55,156 bases of DNA, from IMG/VR virus record IMGVR_UViG_3300046692_000258, positions 1 to 55,156 of that record; one strand, given 5' to 3'. Source of the DNA: a virus. The position numbers and the translations under genes were made by a program. The notes under the pieces are model-generated. The model did no database searches and was not told the origin of the DNA. It saw nothing but the letters and a program-made list of their open reading frames with translations. This document shows positions 1-5,157 of this stretch, one piece after another (the stretch's first letter is position 1; each line of letters begins with the position of its first letter).

Positions 1-230
1 CGCGCCCTCACTGACGTCGAGGTAGCCGCCGATGCTGGTGAGCACCGGCAGGTCCGCGCTCGCGCCCTGCCTGACGTCGAGGGAGCCGCCGATGCTGGTG
101 AGCACCGGCAGGTCCGCGCTCGCGCCCTGCCTGACGTAGAGGGAGCCGCCGATGCTGGTGAGCACCGGCAGGTCCGCGCTCGCGCCCTCACTGACGTCGA
201 GGTAGCCGCCGATGCTGGTGACAGCAGAAG
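1..230. repeat. 60-bp tandem repeat array, about 3.8 units
   Basis: Four units start at 1, 61, 121 and 181; the last breaks off at about 221. Units differ at only a few positions, clustered in the part coding for variable residues. Units 1 and 4 agree (CACTGACG...GGTAG) and units 2 and 3 agree (GCCTGACG...GGGAG). Each unit codes for exactly 20 residues on the minus strand, so copy number can change without breaking the frame. The window edge falls exactly on a unit boundary, which suggests an assembly break in a longer array. Confidence 0.95.
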
Positions 231-291
231 CGTCGTCGCCCTTCTCGATCACGAGGTTACCCTCGATCTTTCCCTTGAAAATTTTGCTCAT
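1..291 (-). CDS. Leucine-rich-repeat-like protein, partial (runs off left edge)
   Basis: The ATG at 291-289 follows a GAAGG ribosome binding site. The frame stays open to base 1 (97 codons), so the C-terminus lies outside. After a lead of about 26 residues (MSKIFKGKIEGNLVIEKGDD...) the protein is a series of 20-residue units with consensus SADLPVLTSIGGxLxVxxGA, where x positions alternate Y/S, D/Y and SE/RQ. The regular L-P-x-L-T-S-I-G-G-x-L spacing resembles short bacterial/phage leucine-rich repeats that build a solenoid, usually a binding surface. Function is unknown. It is the last visible gene of the leftward early operon. Joined to base 55156 the frame continues for 43 more codons to a stop. 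Confidence 0.75.
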   Translation of the reverse strand, partial: MSKIFKGKIEGNLVIEKGDDASAVTSIGGYLDVSEGASADLPVLTSIGGSLYVRQGASADLPVLTSIGGSLDVRQGASADLPVLTSIGGYLDVSEGA

Positions 292-394
292 CGGATTGCC
301 TTCGAATCTCTGGGTGCGGATCGACCGGCCTCGACAGCCGATCCGCTGGGAGCAAGCGACGCGGGGGTGCAGCGCGTCCGAGGCTTGGGGCTCG

Positions 395-697
395 TTAGTT
401 CGCCAGTTCCACCGGCTGGCCGGGGACGTGGCGCGCGAGCTTTCCCAGCTCGCGCAGCAGCAGGTGAAACAGCACCTCCGCGTCATCGACGTCGAGCACC
501 GCCATGACGGTCTCGCCGTCGGGCAGATGGGACGACAGAAACATCAGCGGCGCGCCGTCCACGATCTCCGAGCCGACACCGACGGCGCCATGCTCACGCT
601 CGACGTGTCCGTGCGAAATCGTGCTGATCCGTGTGGGCCGCCGGACGTGGCAAGGAACCAGCGTCAATTGCGGGTTCGCTTCGATGGTATCGGACAT
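395..697 (-). CDS. Hypothetical early protein, 100 aa
   Basis: The start ATG at 697 overlaps the upstream stop as TGATG and is preceded by AAAGGGGG. The protein begins MSDTIEANPQLTLVPCHV, has a central segment APLMFLSSHLPDGETVMAVLD, and a leucine-rich C-terminal helix (EVLFHLLLRELGKLARHV). I recognise no family. It sits between the 44-aa gene and the repeat protein in the Rad52 operon, so it probably acts early in replication or host interaction. A longer reading from 949 exists but overlaps the Rad52 gene and has shadow-like composition. Confidence 0.65.
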   Translation of the reverse strand: MSDTIEANPQLTLVPCHVRRPTRISTISHGHVEREHGAVGVGSEIVDGAPLMFLSSHLPDGETVMAVLDVDDAEVLFHLLLRELGKLARHVPGQPVELAN

Positions 698-831
698 CAC
701 CGTGCCCCCTTTCGGCTGGGAAGAATGATCGGCGGACGGCGGTCGCCCTCGAAATGGACGCGCCACCAATGGTCGGCGTCCTTGTGCTCGACGGGTGTCA
801 GCTTGACGGGATCGCGCCTGGGGACGTTCAT
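697..831 (-). CDS. Small hypothetical early protein, 44 aa
   Basis: The ATG at 831 overlaps the Rad52 stop (ATGA), and its own stop overlaps the next start (TGATG), so it is coupled on both sides. The product is a charged peptide, MNVPRRDPVKLTPVEHKD, followed by HWWRVHFEGDRRPPI. There is no membrane segment. No family is recognised. The precise overlaps on both sides are the main evidence that it is a gene. Confidence 0.6.
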   Translation of the reverse strand: MNVPRRDPVKLTPVEHKDADHWWRVHFEGDRRPPIILPSRKGAR

Positions 832-1595
832 TGTCCGCCCTCCCGCTTGATCCGATCCTTCTCGGCGACCACGAACGCCTGCCAGACGTCGGGCACCTTG
901 GGATAGTGCTCGCGCCAGAAGACGTCGGCGCTGCCGTCGCGGATGGCATGGGGCAGGCCGTCGATCAGCGCCGTCACGACGGCCGGCATCTTGAACGGCG
1001 GGGCGTCGCTCAGCGGCACGTCAGGTTTTGTGGGCGGCGGCAGCAATTCCACTGCTCGCCGCCCTGCGACCCGATGAGCTTGCGCTCCGGGGGAACCCTC
1101 CATGCGGTTGAACAATTCGCGCAGCGCGCGCTCAAGATCATCGATCCCGCGCGCCGTCCAGCGCTTCCACGTCGGCTTGCCGTTCTTCAGGCGCATGTCG
1201 CCCTTGTCGTCGCGCAGAACCTCGCATTCGGCCCAGACGCTCGACAGGCCGTAGAGATAGCGGCCAATGCCCCACATCACCGCGGCGCGCTTGAACGCAT
1301 CCGACAGGCCACCTTTCTCGCCCTCCATCGCCGTCGCGCCGGCGCCGTCGCTCTTCGCAACCCAGCGCGCGCCCAGATCGATGGTGATCGTCGCGATGAC
1401 ACGCCCGCTCGCCGTCTCGGCAAAGGCGCTTTCCCAGCCTGCAGGCGTGCAGACGGCGTCGAGCCGGTTCTGGACGGAACGCGAGGTGATGTAGCAGAGC
1501 GCCATCGCCTTGCGCCCGTCGCGCGCAACCTGCTGGGCGCGCCAGCTATGTTCATGGGGGGCGAAGGGCGCCTGGAGGGCGGCGATGTCGATCAT
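828..1595 (-). CDS. Rad52/Rad22-family single-strand annealing protein
   Basis: A 255-residue protein that starts at ATG 1595, overlapping the previous stop (TGATG). Residues about 1-150 fit the Rad52/Sak-like fold: an N-terminal AALQAPFAPHEHSWR, a YITSRSVQNRLD helix, ARWVAKSDGAGATAMEGEKG, and the diagnostic GGLSDAFKRAAVMWGIGRYLY. The C-terminal ~90 residues are proline- and charge-rich and probably disordered. In phages such proteins coat single-stranded DNA, anneal complementary strands and support recombination-dependent replication. It is the main gene of the leftward operon driven from the operator module at 1861-1910, a place comparable to the red genes downstream of lambda PL. No partner exonuclease is adjacent; PD-(D/E)XK proteins occur at 4716 and 50660. 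Confidence 0.88.
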   Translation of the reverse strand: MIDIAALQAPFAPHEHSWRAQQVARDGRKAMALCYITSRSVQNRLDAVCTPAGWESAFAETASGRVIATITIDLGARWVAKSDGAGATAMEGEKGGLSDAFKRAAVMWGIGRYLYGLSSVWAECEVLRDDKGDMRLKNGKPTWKRWTARGIDDLERALRELFNRMEGSPGAQAHRVAGRRAVELLPPPTKPDVPLSDAPPFKMPAVVTALIDGLPHAIRDGSADVFWREHYPKVPDVWQAFVVAEKDRIKREGGQ

Positions 1596-1822
1596 CAGGA
1601 CAGCACCGGACGAAGGGCGTAAAGCATGAACCCGACCGACACAGCGGCAGCCGCGACCATGATCGCCTCATGCCAGAGCTGAGCGGTCCAGAGCATCGAG
1701 ATATGCCGGGCGCGATAGGCGCGGGTGCCGGGAACATCGCAGCCGAACATGGCATCCGGTGCAACCGTTACATCGGAGCGGGCAGCCCCTTCAGTCCGTG
1801 GGATTTTGATAGCTTGCGGCAT
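1595..1822 (-). CDS. Small membrane protein, 75 aa
   Basis: I use ATG 1822 (MPQAIKIPRTEG...), 40 bases downstream of the operator-bearing promoter. A longer reading from 1876 would run into the operator. The N-terminal half is soluble (RSDVTVAPDAMFGCDVPGTRAYRARH). The C-terminus has one likely membrane helix, EAIMVAAAAVSVGFMLYAL, and ends RPVLS. It is the first gene of the leftward operon and its stop overlaps the Rad52 start. No family is recognised. The ribosome binding site is weak. Confidence 0.6.
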   Translation of the reverse strand: MPQAIKIPRTEGAARSDVTVAPDAMFGCDVPGTRAYRARHISMLWTAQLWHEAIMVAAAAVSVGFMLYALRPVLS

Positions 1823-1860
1823 ACAAGAGTTCCGTGAGCAGCTTGTTTGTTGCTCACGAT

Positions 1861-1910
1861 CTTGCATATTGTGCAATATGGCGTCAATGATGAAATTGCA
1901 TATTGTGCAA
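1861..1910 (-). promoter_or_regulatory. Left twin-operator/promoter module (PL-like)
   Basis: Two copies of a perfect inverted repeat TTGCA-N5-TGCAA lie at 1862-1876 and 1896-1910, 34 bp apart. On the minus strand a -35-like TTGACG (1887-1882) sits between them, pointing at the gene starting at 1822. The same 50-bp arrangement recurs on the plus strand at 2726-2775. The likely binders are the CI- and Cro-like proteins at 2690 and 2785. A clear -10 hexamer is not obvious. Confidence 0.75.
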
Positions 1911-1952
1911 TTTAATTCGAAGCCGGAACATATATGAACCGACCGACTGTTG

Positions 1953-2108
1953 TTATCGGCCCGTCGCCCTCGCGCACCAGTTCACGCTTTGTGGGTCGCC
2001 GCCGCCGGCCCGCACGCAGGACCGAAAGGGCGAGTAATAGATGCTAATGCAAGTCGCAATTATGATCGCCGCGCCAATAACAGTAGCTGCTTTCAACAGG
2101 TCGCTCAT
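1953..2108 (-). CDS. Small single-pass membrane protein, 51 aa
   Basis: Starts at ATG 2108 after GGGAAAAC and ends TAA 1955-1953. The sequence begins MSDLLKAATVIGAAIIIATC, an uninterrupted hydrophobic helix, followed by ISIYYSPFRSCVRAGGG and a short polar tail with two cysteines (Cys31, Cys45). Tiny proteins of this type (helix, then YxSPFxSCVR) are common in sphingomonad prophages; this is from memory of the family, and the function is unknown. It lies between the repressor and the left operator module, the position of rex-like or other lysogenic genes. Confidence 0.7.
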   Translation of the reverse strand: MSDLLKAATVIGAAIIIATCISIYYSPFRSCVRAGGGDPQSVNWCARATGR

Positions 2109-2197
2109 GAGTTTTCCCAGAGTTCAAATAGTCAAGCGGATCTTAACCATTAATTTCCCCGCGCGCCTGAAGCTGTAATCCTTTCAGGAGCTCGATC

Positions 2198-2464
2198 GTG
2201 GAATTAATGAACCCCGCTTGTGAAGTCGGCTGCCAACCCTGCATGCTGGCATGCGCTATTATCCCTGCTCGCCTGGACTACTGGGCCGAGGAGATCGAGC
2301 GCCTTTGCTTACTGGCCGTGCTTGAGCCGAACTCACGCGAACGCCGCCTGCAGATTGAATCTGCCTTAGCTGTTCATGAAGACTTGTTGCAACGGCTCGC
2401 GGATAGTCCGCGAAGACGATCCCGGCCTGCATCTCGCCCTGAGCGATCCTTACCATTTCAGTGA
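2198..2464 (+). CDS. Hypothetical 88-aa protein, antisense-overlapping the repressor gene
   Basis: GTG at 2198 follows a strong AGGAG (2186-2190) with 7-base spacing. The protein starts (V/M)ELMNPACEVGCQPCMLACA and continues with an amphipathic helical part, LDYWAEEIERLCLLAVLEPN then RRLQIESALAVHEDLLQRLAD. The last ~20 residues are arginine/proline-rich and look like shadow. Cysteines are frequent near the N-terminus. It overlaps the 3' end of the repressor gene by about 200 bases on the other strand. The ribosome binding site and the helical first 65 residues favour a real gene, but the antisense overlap lowers certainty. Confidence 0.45.
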   Translation: MELMNPACEVGCQPCMLACAIIPARLDYWAEEIERLCLLAVLEPNSRERRLQIESALAVHEDLLQRLADSPRRRSRPASRPERSLPFQ

Positions 2465-2690
2465 GCTGATCTGGCGTCAGTTCGGTCTCATCGATCTCAT
2501 TATCTTCGCCGAATATTTCAGACACCCGGCACTGATATGCTTTCGCGAGTTCTGGCAGCCGCTTGCTGGGGATGTTGCTCTTTCCCTTCTCCCAGCGGGA
2601 GAGTTGGCTGTCAGAAGCGTCGATCCTTTCCGCCATTTCCTCGAGGGTTAAGCCCAGGCGTTCGCGAAATTTAGCAAGGTTTATTCTCAT
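2259..2690 (-). CDS. CI-like repressor, helix-turn-helix XRE family
   Basis: From ATG 2690 (MRINLAKFRERLG) the N-terminal 65 residues form a classic XRE helix-turn-helix: LTLEEMAERIDASDSQLSRWE, then KGKSNIPSKRLPELAKAYQ. The rest, to residue 143, is acidic then basic and low in structure. There is no S24/LexA-type peptidase domain, so RecA-driven self-cleavage is unlikely and induction must work otherwise. There is no ribosome binding site, and the start lies 36 bases from the operator pair, so the transcript may be nearly leaderless. It is divergent from the Cro-like gene across the operators at 2726-2775, the standard phage immunity arrangement. Longer starts (to 2906) would cover the operators and are rejected. 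Confidence 0.8.
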   Translation of the reverse strand: MRINLAKFRERLGLTLEEMAERIDASDSQLSRWEKGKSNIPSKRLPELAKAYQCRVSEIFGEDNEIDETELTPDQLTEMVRIAQGEMQAGIVFADYPRAVATSLHEQLRQIQSAGGVRVSSAQARPVSKGARSPRPSSPGEQG

Positions 2691-2725
2691 GCGGCGAAAT
2701 TCGCATGTCTTCCTCGCACCTTCCA

Positions 2726-2775
2726 CGGCATGATATGCAACTTCGTCATTGACCAAATATTGCATAATATGCAAG
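2726..2775 (+). promoter_or_regulatory. Right twin-operator/promoter module (PR-like)
   Basis: Contains one perfect TTGCA-N5-TGCAA (2760-2774) and one degenerate copy CGGCA-N5-TGCAA (2726-2740), again 34 bp apart with TTGACC (2749-2754) between them. About 40 of 50 bases match the left module read on its own strand. It lies between the divergent repressor (2690) and Cro-like (2785) starts, so it should control both. The imperfect outer site may give the repressor graded affinity. Confidence 0.78.
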
Positions 2776-2784
2776 TTGCCGCCC

Positions 2785-2979
2785 ATGACCCTATCCGAAT
2801 ATCTGGATTTGCCCGACAAGACCGCGACCGGATTGGCGCGCCAGGTCGGCTGTTCTGTCTCGACAATTACGCGCGCGGCCAAGGGTGACACGATCCCCAA
2901 CCGCACGATTGTCCAGCGGATTTACGAATGCACGGGCAAGCAAGTGCCCCCCAATAGCTTCTATGGGCTGGCCGCCTGA
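2785..2979 (+). CDS. Cro-like (YdaS-type) regulator, 64 aa
   Basis: From ATG 2785: MTLSEYLDLPDKTATGLAR, then QVGCSVSTITRAAKGDTIPN, NRTIVQRIYECTGKQVPPNS. This is a compact helix-turn-helix of the Cro/YdaS type (recognition helix around SVSTITRAAKG) that ends right after the fold, as Cro proteins do. The start is only 10 bases after the inner operator, with no ribosome binding site, suggesting a leaderless or very short leader. A start at 2749 would place coding sequence inside the operator. It would repress the repressor gene and open the rightward early operon. Confidence 0.75.
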   Translation: MTLSEYLDLPDKTATGLARQVGCSVSTITRAAKGDTIPNRTIVQRIYECTGKQVPPNSFYGLAA

Positions 2980-3102
2980 TGGCTGCCGCTCGGAAGTCGC
3001 TAAGATACTGATTCGATATATCATTAGTTAGTCATGATAGATTTGTTGCACCTGCGCAATGGTACAATTTCAGGTGTCTCTAAACTGGACATTGTTGTCG
3101 CC

Positions 3103-3126
3103 GATCGCGCTCACCCGCGCGCGATC
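3103..3126 (+). terminator. GC-rich hairpin between cro and the early genes
   Basis: A perfect 8-bp stem GATCGCGC/GCGCGATC (3103-3110 and 3119-3126) with an 8-base loop, followed by TCCTTG rather than a T-run. It lies in the 181-base gap between the Cro-like gene and the next gene, where lambda has tR1. It may be a weak terminator or attenuator. The rest of the gap is AT-richer and holds no convincing gene. Confidence 0.4.
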
Positions 3127-3160
3127 TCCTTGAAATCAGGACCATCTGGGAGAGTGGAAG

Positions 3161-3313
3161 ATGGACTATGCATATTGGGCCGCTATCGCCGGCTGTAGTG
3201 TCGCGGCCTTCATGATCGGCGTTGGCGTAGGAGGGCTTGCCGTGGTGCGGCTCATCGATGCGCATCGCGCCGCCTTTCTGGCCGCCGGCGCTGAGCAGGA
3301 ACTTGGCGCATGA
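3161..3313 (+). CDS. Small membrane protein, 50 aa
   Basis: ATG 3161 follows GGGAGAGTGGAAG. The protein MDYAYWAAIAGCSVAAFMIG continues as VGVGGLAVVRLIDAHRAAFL and ends AAGAEQELGA, giving one long hydrophobic helix (residues 5-30) and a charged cytoplasmic tail. Its stop overlaps the methyltransferase start as ATGA, so the two are translationally coupled. No family is recognised; it may be a superinfection or membrane modulator. Confidence 0.65.
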   Translation: MDYAYWAAIAGCSVAAFMIGVGVGGLAVVRLIDAHRAAFLAAGAEQELGA

Positions 3314-3987
3314 GCCCCGTCGTGATCGGCAACGCCACGCTCTACCTGGGCGACGCATATGAGATCCTGCCAACGCTCGGCTGGTTCGATGTGCTGGTTA
3401 CGGACCCGCCCTATGTGTTCGACAATCTGGGTGGAGGTCAGTTTCGGGCTGATCGCCCGCATTTTGACGCGATCGTGGATCAGGATCTCGACAAGGGCTT
3501 CGATCACAAGATCATCAACGCGCTGATGTGCGGCAGCGTCGTGGTGTTCTGCCATAATGACCAGATCCCGAAGCTCTCGACCTTCCTCGACGGCAGTTTC
3601 GAGCGGTTCGTGGTTTGTTCGTGGATCAAGTCGAACCCGATGCCGGTCGCGAACAAGCATTACCAGCCGGACACCGAGTTCTATATCCACGCTTGGAGCG
3701 CTGGTTTCCATCCGCTCGGCCAGCTGGCCGACAAGAAGCGGTACATCGTCAATGCCGTCGGAAAGAGCCCGTTCGACCATCCCACGGTGAAGCCGGATGC
3801 CGTGATGGACAAGATCATGGCGAACTGTGCGGGCCGGTCCATCTGCGATCCGTTCATGGGCACCGGCTCGACCGGCGTCGCCGCAGTGAAGGCGGGCAGC
3901 CGGTTCGTAGGGATCGAGAAGAGCCCGAAGCATTTTGATACCGCATGCAAGCGCCTGGAGCTGGCGCAGCAGGAGGCGGTGGCGTGA
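3310..3987 (+). CDS. DNA N6/N4 methyltransferase (N6_N4_Mtase family)
   Basis: A 225-residue protein with motif IV DPPY near the N-terminus (VLVTDPPYVFDN, residues 30-38) and motif I near the C-terminus (CDPFMGTGSTGVAA, about 185-198). This is the circularly permuted beta-class order seen in N6-adenine and N4-cytosine enzymes. It transfers a methyl group from S-adenosylmethionine to an exocyclic amino group. HPTVKP before motif I is also typical. No restriction endonuclease is next to it, so it is likely a solitary phage methylase that hides DNA from host restriction or marks replication sites. It is coupled to genes on both sides (ATGA before, GTGA after). Confidence 0.9.
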   Translation: MSPVVIGNATLYLGDAYEILPTLGWFDVLVTDPPYVFDNLGGGQFRADRPHFDAIVDQDLDKGFDHKIINALMCGSVVVFCHNDQIPKLSTFLDGSFERFVVCSWIKSNPMPVANKHYQPDTEFYIHAWSAGFHPLGQLADKKRYIVNAVGKSPFDHPTVKPDAVMDKIMANCAGRSICDPFMGTGSTGVAAVKAGSRFVGIEKSPKHFDTACKRLELAQQEAVA

Positions 3988-4139
3988 TCCGGTGCCCATA
4001 TACCCGCGACGCGGTCAACAACATGTTGCCGGTGTTCGCCAGTGACGAGCTGATCGCCCGTCGCGTCTCCAACAGCGCCCTGCGCGTCAGCGCCGCCGAG
4101 GTCCGCGCGCTGCGCTGCCAGCGGCGCCGGCCGAGATAA
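3984..4139 (+). CDS. Small possible DNA-binding protein, 51 aa
   Basis: GTG at 3984 overlaps the methylase stop and has a strong AGGAGG (3971-3976) 7 bases upstream, which decides the start. Sequence: (V/M)[19 protein letters not shown], then [20 protein letters not shown] and [11 protein letters not shown]. The middle looks like a helix-turn-helix (DELIARRVS...[11 protein letters not shown]) followed by a basic tail. This is an inference from pattern only. It may regulate the early operon. Confidence 0.6.
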   Translation: MIRCPYTRDAVNNMLPVFASDELIARRVSNSALRVSAAEVRALRCQRRRPR

Positions 4140-4158
4140 CCAGCCCAAGGGGGAAACC

Positions 4159-4719
4159 ATGTCAGACGGAAATGTAGCGGCAGAACAGCTGCGTCTCTTC
4201 ATCGAACGCATCGAGCGTCTGGAAGAGGAGAAGAAGGGCATCAGCGACGACATCAAGGATGTCTATCTTGAGGCCAAGTCCAACGGCTACGACGTGAAGA
4301 CGATGCGCGCCATCGTCCGCCTGCGTAAGCTCGAAACCCATGTGCGGCAGGAATCCGAGATCCTGCTGGAGACCTACAAGAACGCGCTTGGCATCGACAG
4401 CTACGAGCCCGCGCGCGCGCCCGGCATGTTCGAGGGGCATGACGGCAGGCCCGTGCCGGATGAACCCGCTCCGCCCCCGTCCGCGAGCGACGCTGAGTTG
4501 TTCGCGACCGCGCTCAATCTCATCGTTGAGCATGACAAGGCATCGACGTCATGGCTCCAGCGGCAACTGCGCATCGGCTATAATCAGGCCGCGCGCATCA
4601 TCGAGCATCTTGAGAAGAAGGGCGTCGTCACCGCGCCCGATCATTTGGGCAAGCGCATGGTGACGGACGAGGCGCAATGGCTCGACAAGGCGCTGCGCGT
4701 CGATGTGCGGGCTGCATGA
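4159..4719 (+). CDS. GapR (DUF2312) - FtsK gamma domain fusion
   Basis: Residues 1-80 match GapR/DUF2312, the alphaproteobacterial nucleoid-associated protein that clamps overtwisted DNA ([54 protein letters not shown]). After a proline-rich linker (81-110), residues 111-172 match the FtsK gamma winged helix ([49 protein letters not shown]), the module that reads KOPS sequences in DNA translocases. Host GapR is normally about 90 residues and stands alone, and the gamma domain normally ends FtsK. The fusion would join topology sensing to sequence-specific binding. It lies in the early replication operon after GGGGGAAACC and overlaps the next gene (ATGA). Confidence 0.88.
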   Translation: MSDGNVAAEQLRLFIERIERLEEEKKGISDDIKDVYLEAKSNGYDVKTMRAIVRLRKLETHVRQESEILLETYKNALGIDSYEPARAPGMFEGHDGRPVPDEPAPPPSASDAELFATALNLIVEHDKASTSWLQRQLRIGYNQAARIIEHLEKKGVVTAPDHLGKRMVTDEAQWLDKALRVDVRAA

Positions 4720-5156
4720 GCCGTCCCAGCATGCGCAGCCGTCTGGCCGCGCGCCTCATTGCCGAGGGCAAGATCCCGGCGCCGGCGCAGCCTAAGCCCC
4801 AAAAGGGCAAGGAACGGCTGTACGCGCTGGGCCGCCTGAAGACGGGCGAGAAGAACGGCACCGAGCAGCGCTATGAGGACGAGGTGCTCAAGCCGGGCAT
4901 GATCGCTGGCGAGATCCTCTGGTATCGCTTCGAGGGGATCAAGCTCAGGCTGGCGGACAACACATTCCTGACGGTCGACTATGCCGTTCTCCCGGCGGAC
5001 GGCGTGCTGACGATGGTCGACGTCAAGGGCGCCGCCGCGATCGTGCAGGAGGATGCGCGCGTGAAGATGAGAATCGCCGCCGATACTTATCCCTTTGCTT
5101 TCCAGATGGCCTTTCCGAACAAGGGCGGCGGCTGGACGATCAAGGCGGTGACATAA
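4716..5156 (+). CDS. DUF1064-type PD-(D/E)XK nuclease
   Basis: Starts at ATG 4716 inside the previous stop (ATGA); 146 residues. The core fits DUF1064 phage nucleases: [13 protein letters not shown] (helix with acidic residues), [32 protein letters not shown] (active-site Asp) and LTMVDVKG (Asp-x-Lys), then [16 protein letters not shown]. Such small nucleases probably resolve or process phage recombination intermediates. The N-terminal 40 residues are basic and proline-rich. It stands between the GapR-like fusion and the replication initiator. Confidence 0.78.
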   Translation: MSRPSMRSRLAARLIAEGKIPAPAQPKPQKGKERLYALGRLKTGEKNGTEQRYEDEVLKPGMIAGEILWYRFEGIKLRLADNTFLTVDYAVLPADGVLTMVDVKGAAAIVQEDARVKMRIAADTYPFAFQMAFPNKGGGWTIKAVT

Positions 5157-5157
5157 C

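Noticed and set aside
1-230. Repeat array as a CRISPR
   Set aside because: Units are directly adjacent with no spacers, are 60 bp (20 codons) and translate into a regular protein repeat with a start codon and ribosome binding site upstream.
212-850. 212-codon plus-strand frame near the left edge
   Set aside because: Antisense to the coupled leftward genes, Arg/Gly/His-rich, without ribosome binding site or domain.
395-949. Long 184-aa reading of the minus-strand gene ending at 395
   Set aside because: The N-terminal 84 residues overlap the Rad52 and 44-aa genes and are Arg/Ser/Pro filler; the ATG at 697 with AAAGGGGG and TGATG coupling is the better start.
1950-2153. 67-codon plus-strand frame upstream of the repressor
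   Set aside because: It is antisense to the convincing 51-aa membrane protein gene at 2108-1953 and has no ribosome binding site or domain.
3034-3198. 54-codon frame in the cro-early gap (MIDLLHLRNGTISG...)
   Set aside because: No ribosome binding site, runs through the hairpin at 3103-3126 and overlaps the better-supported gene at 3161.
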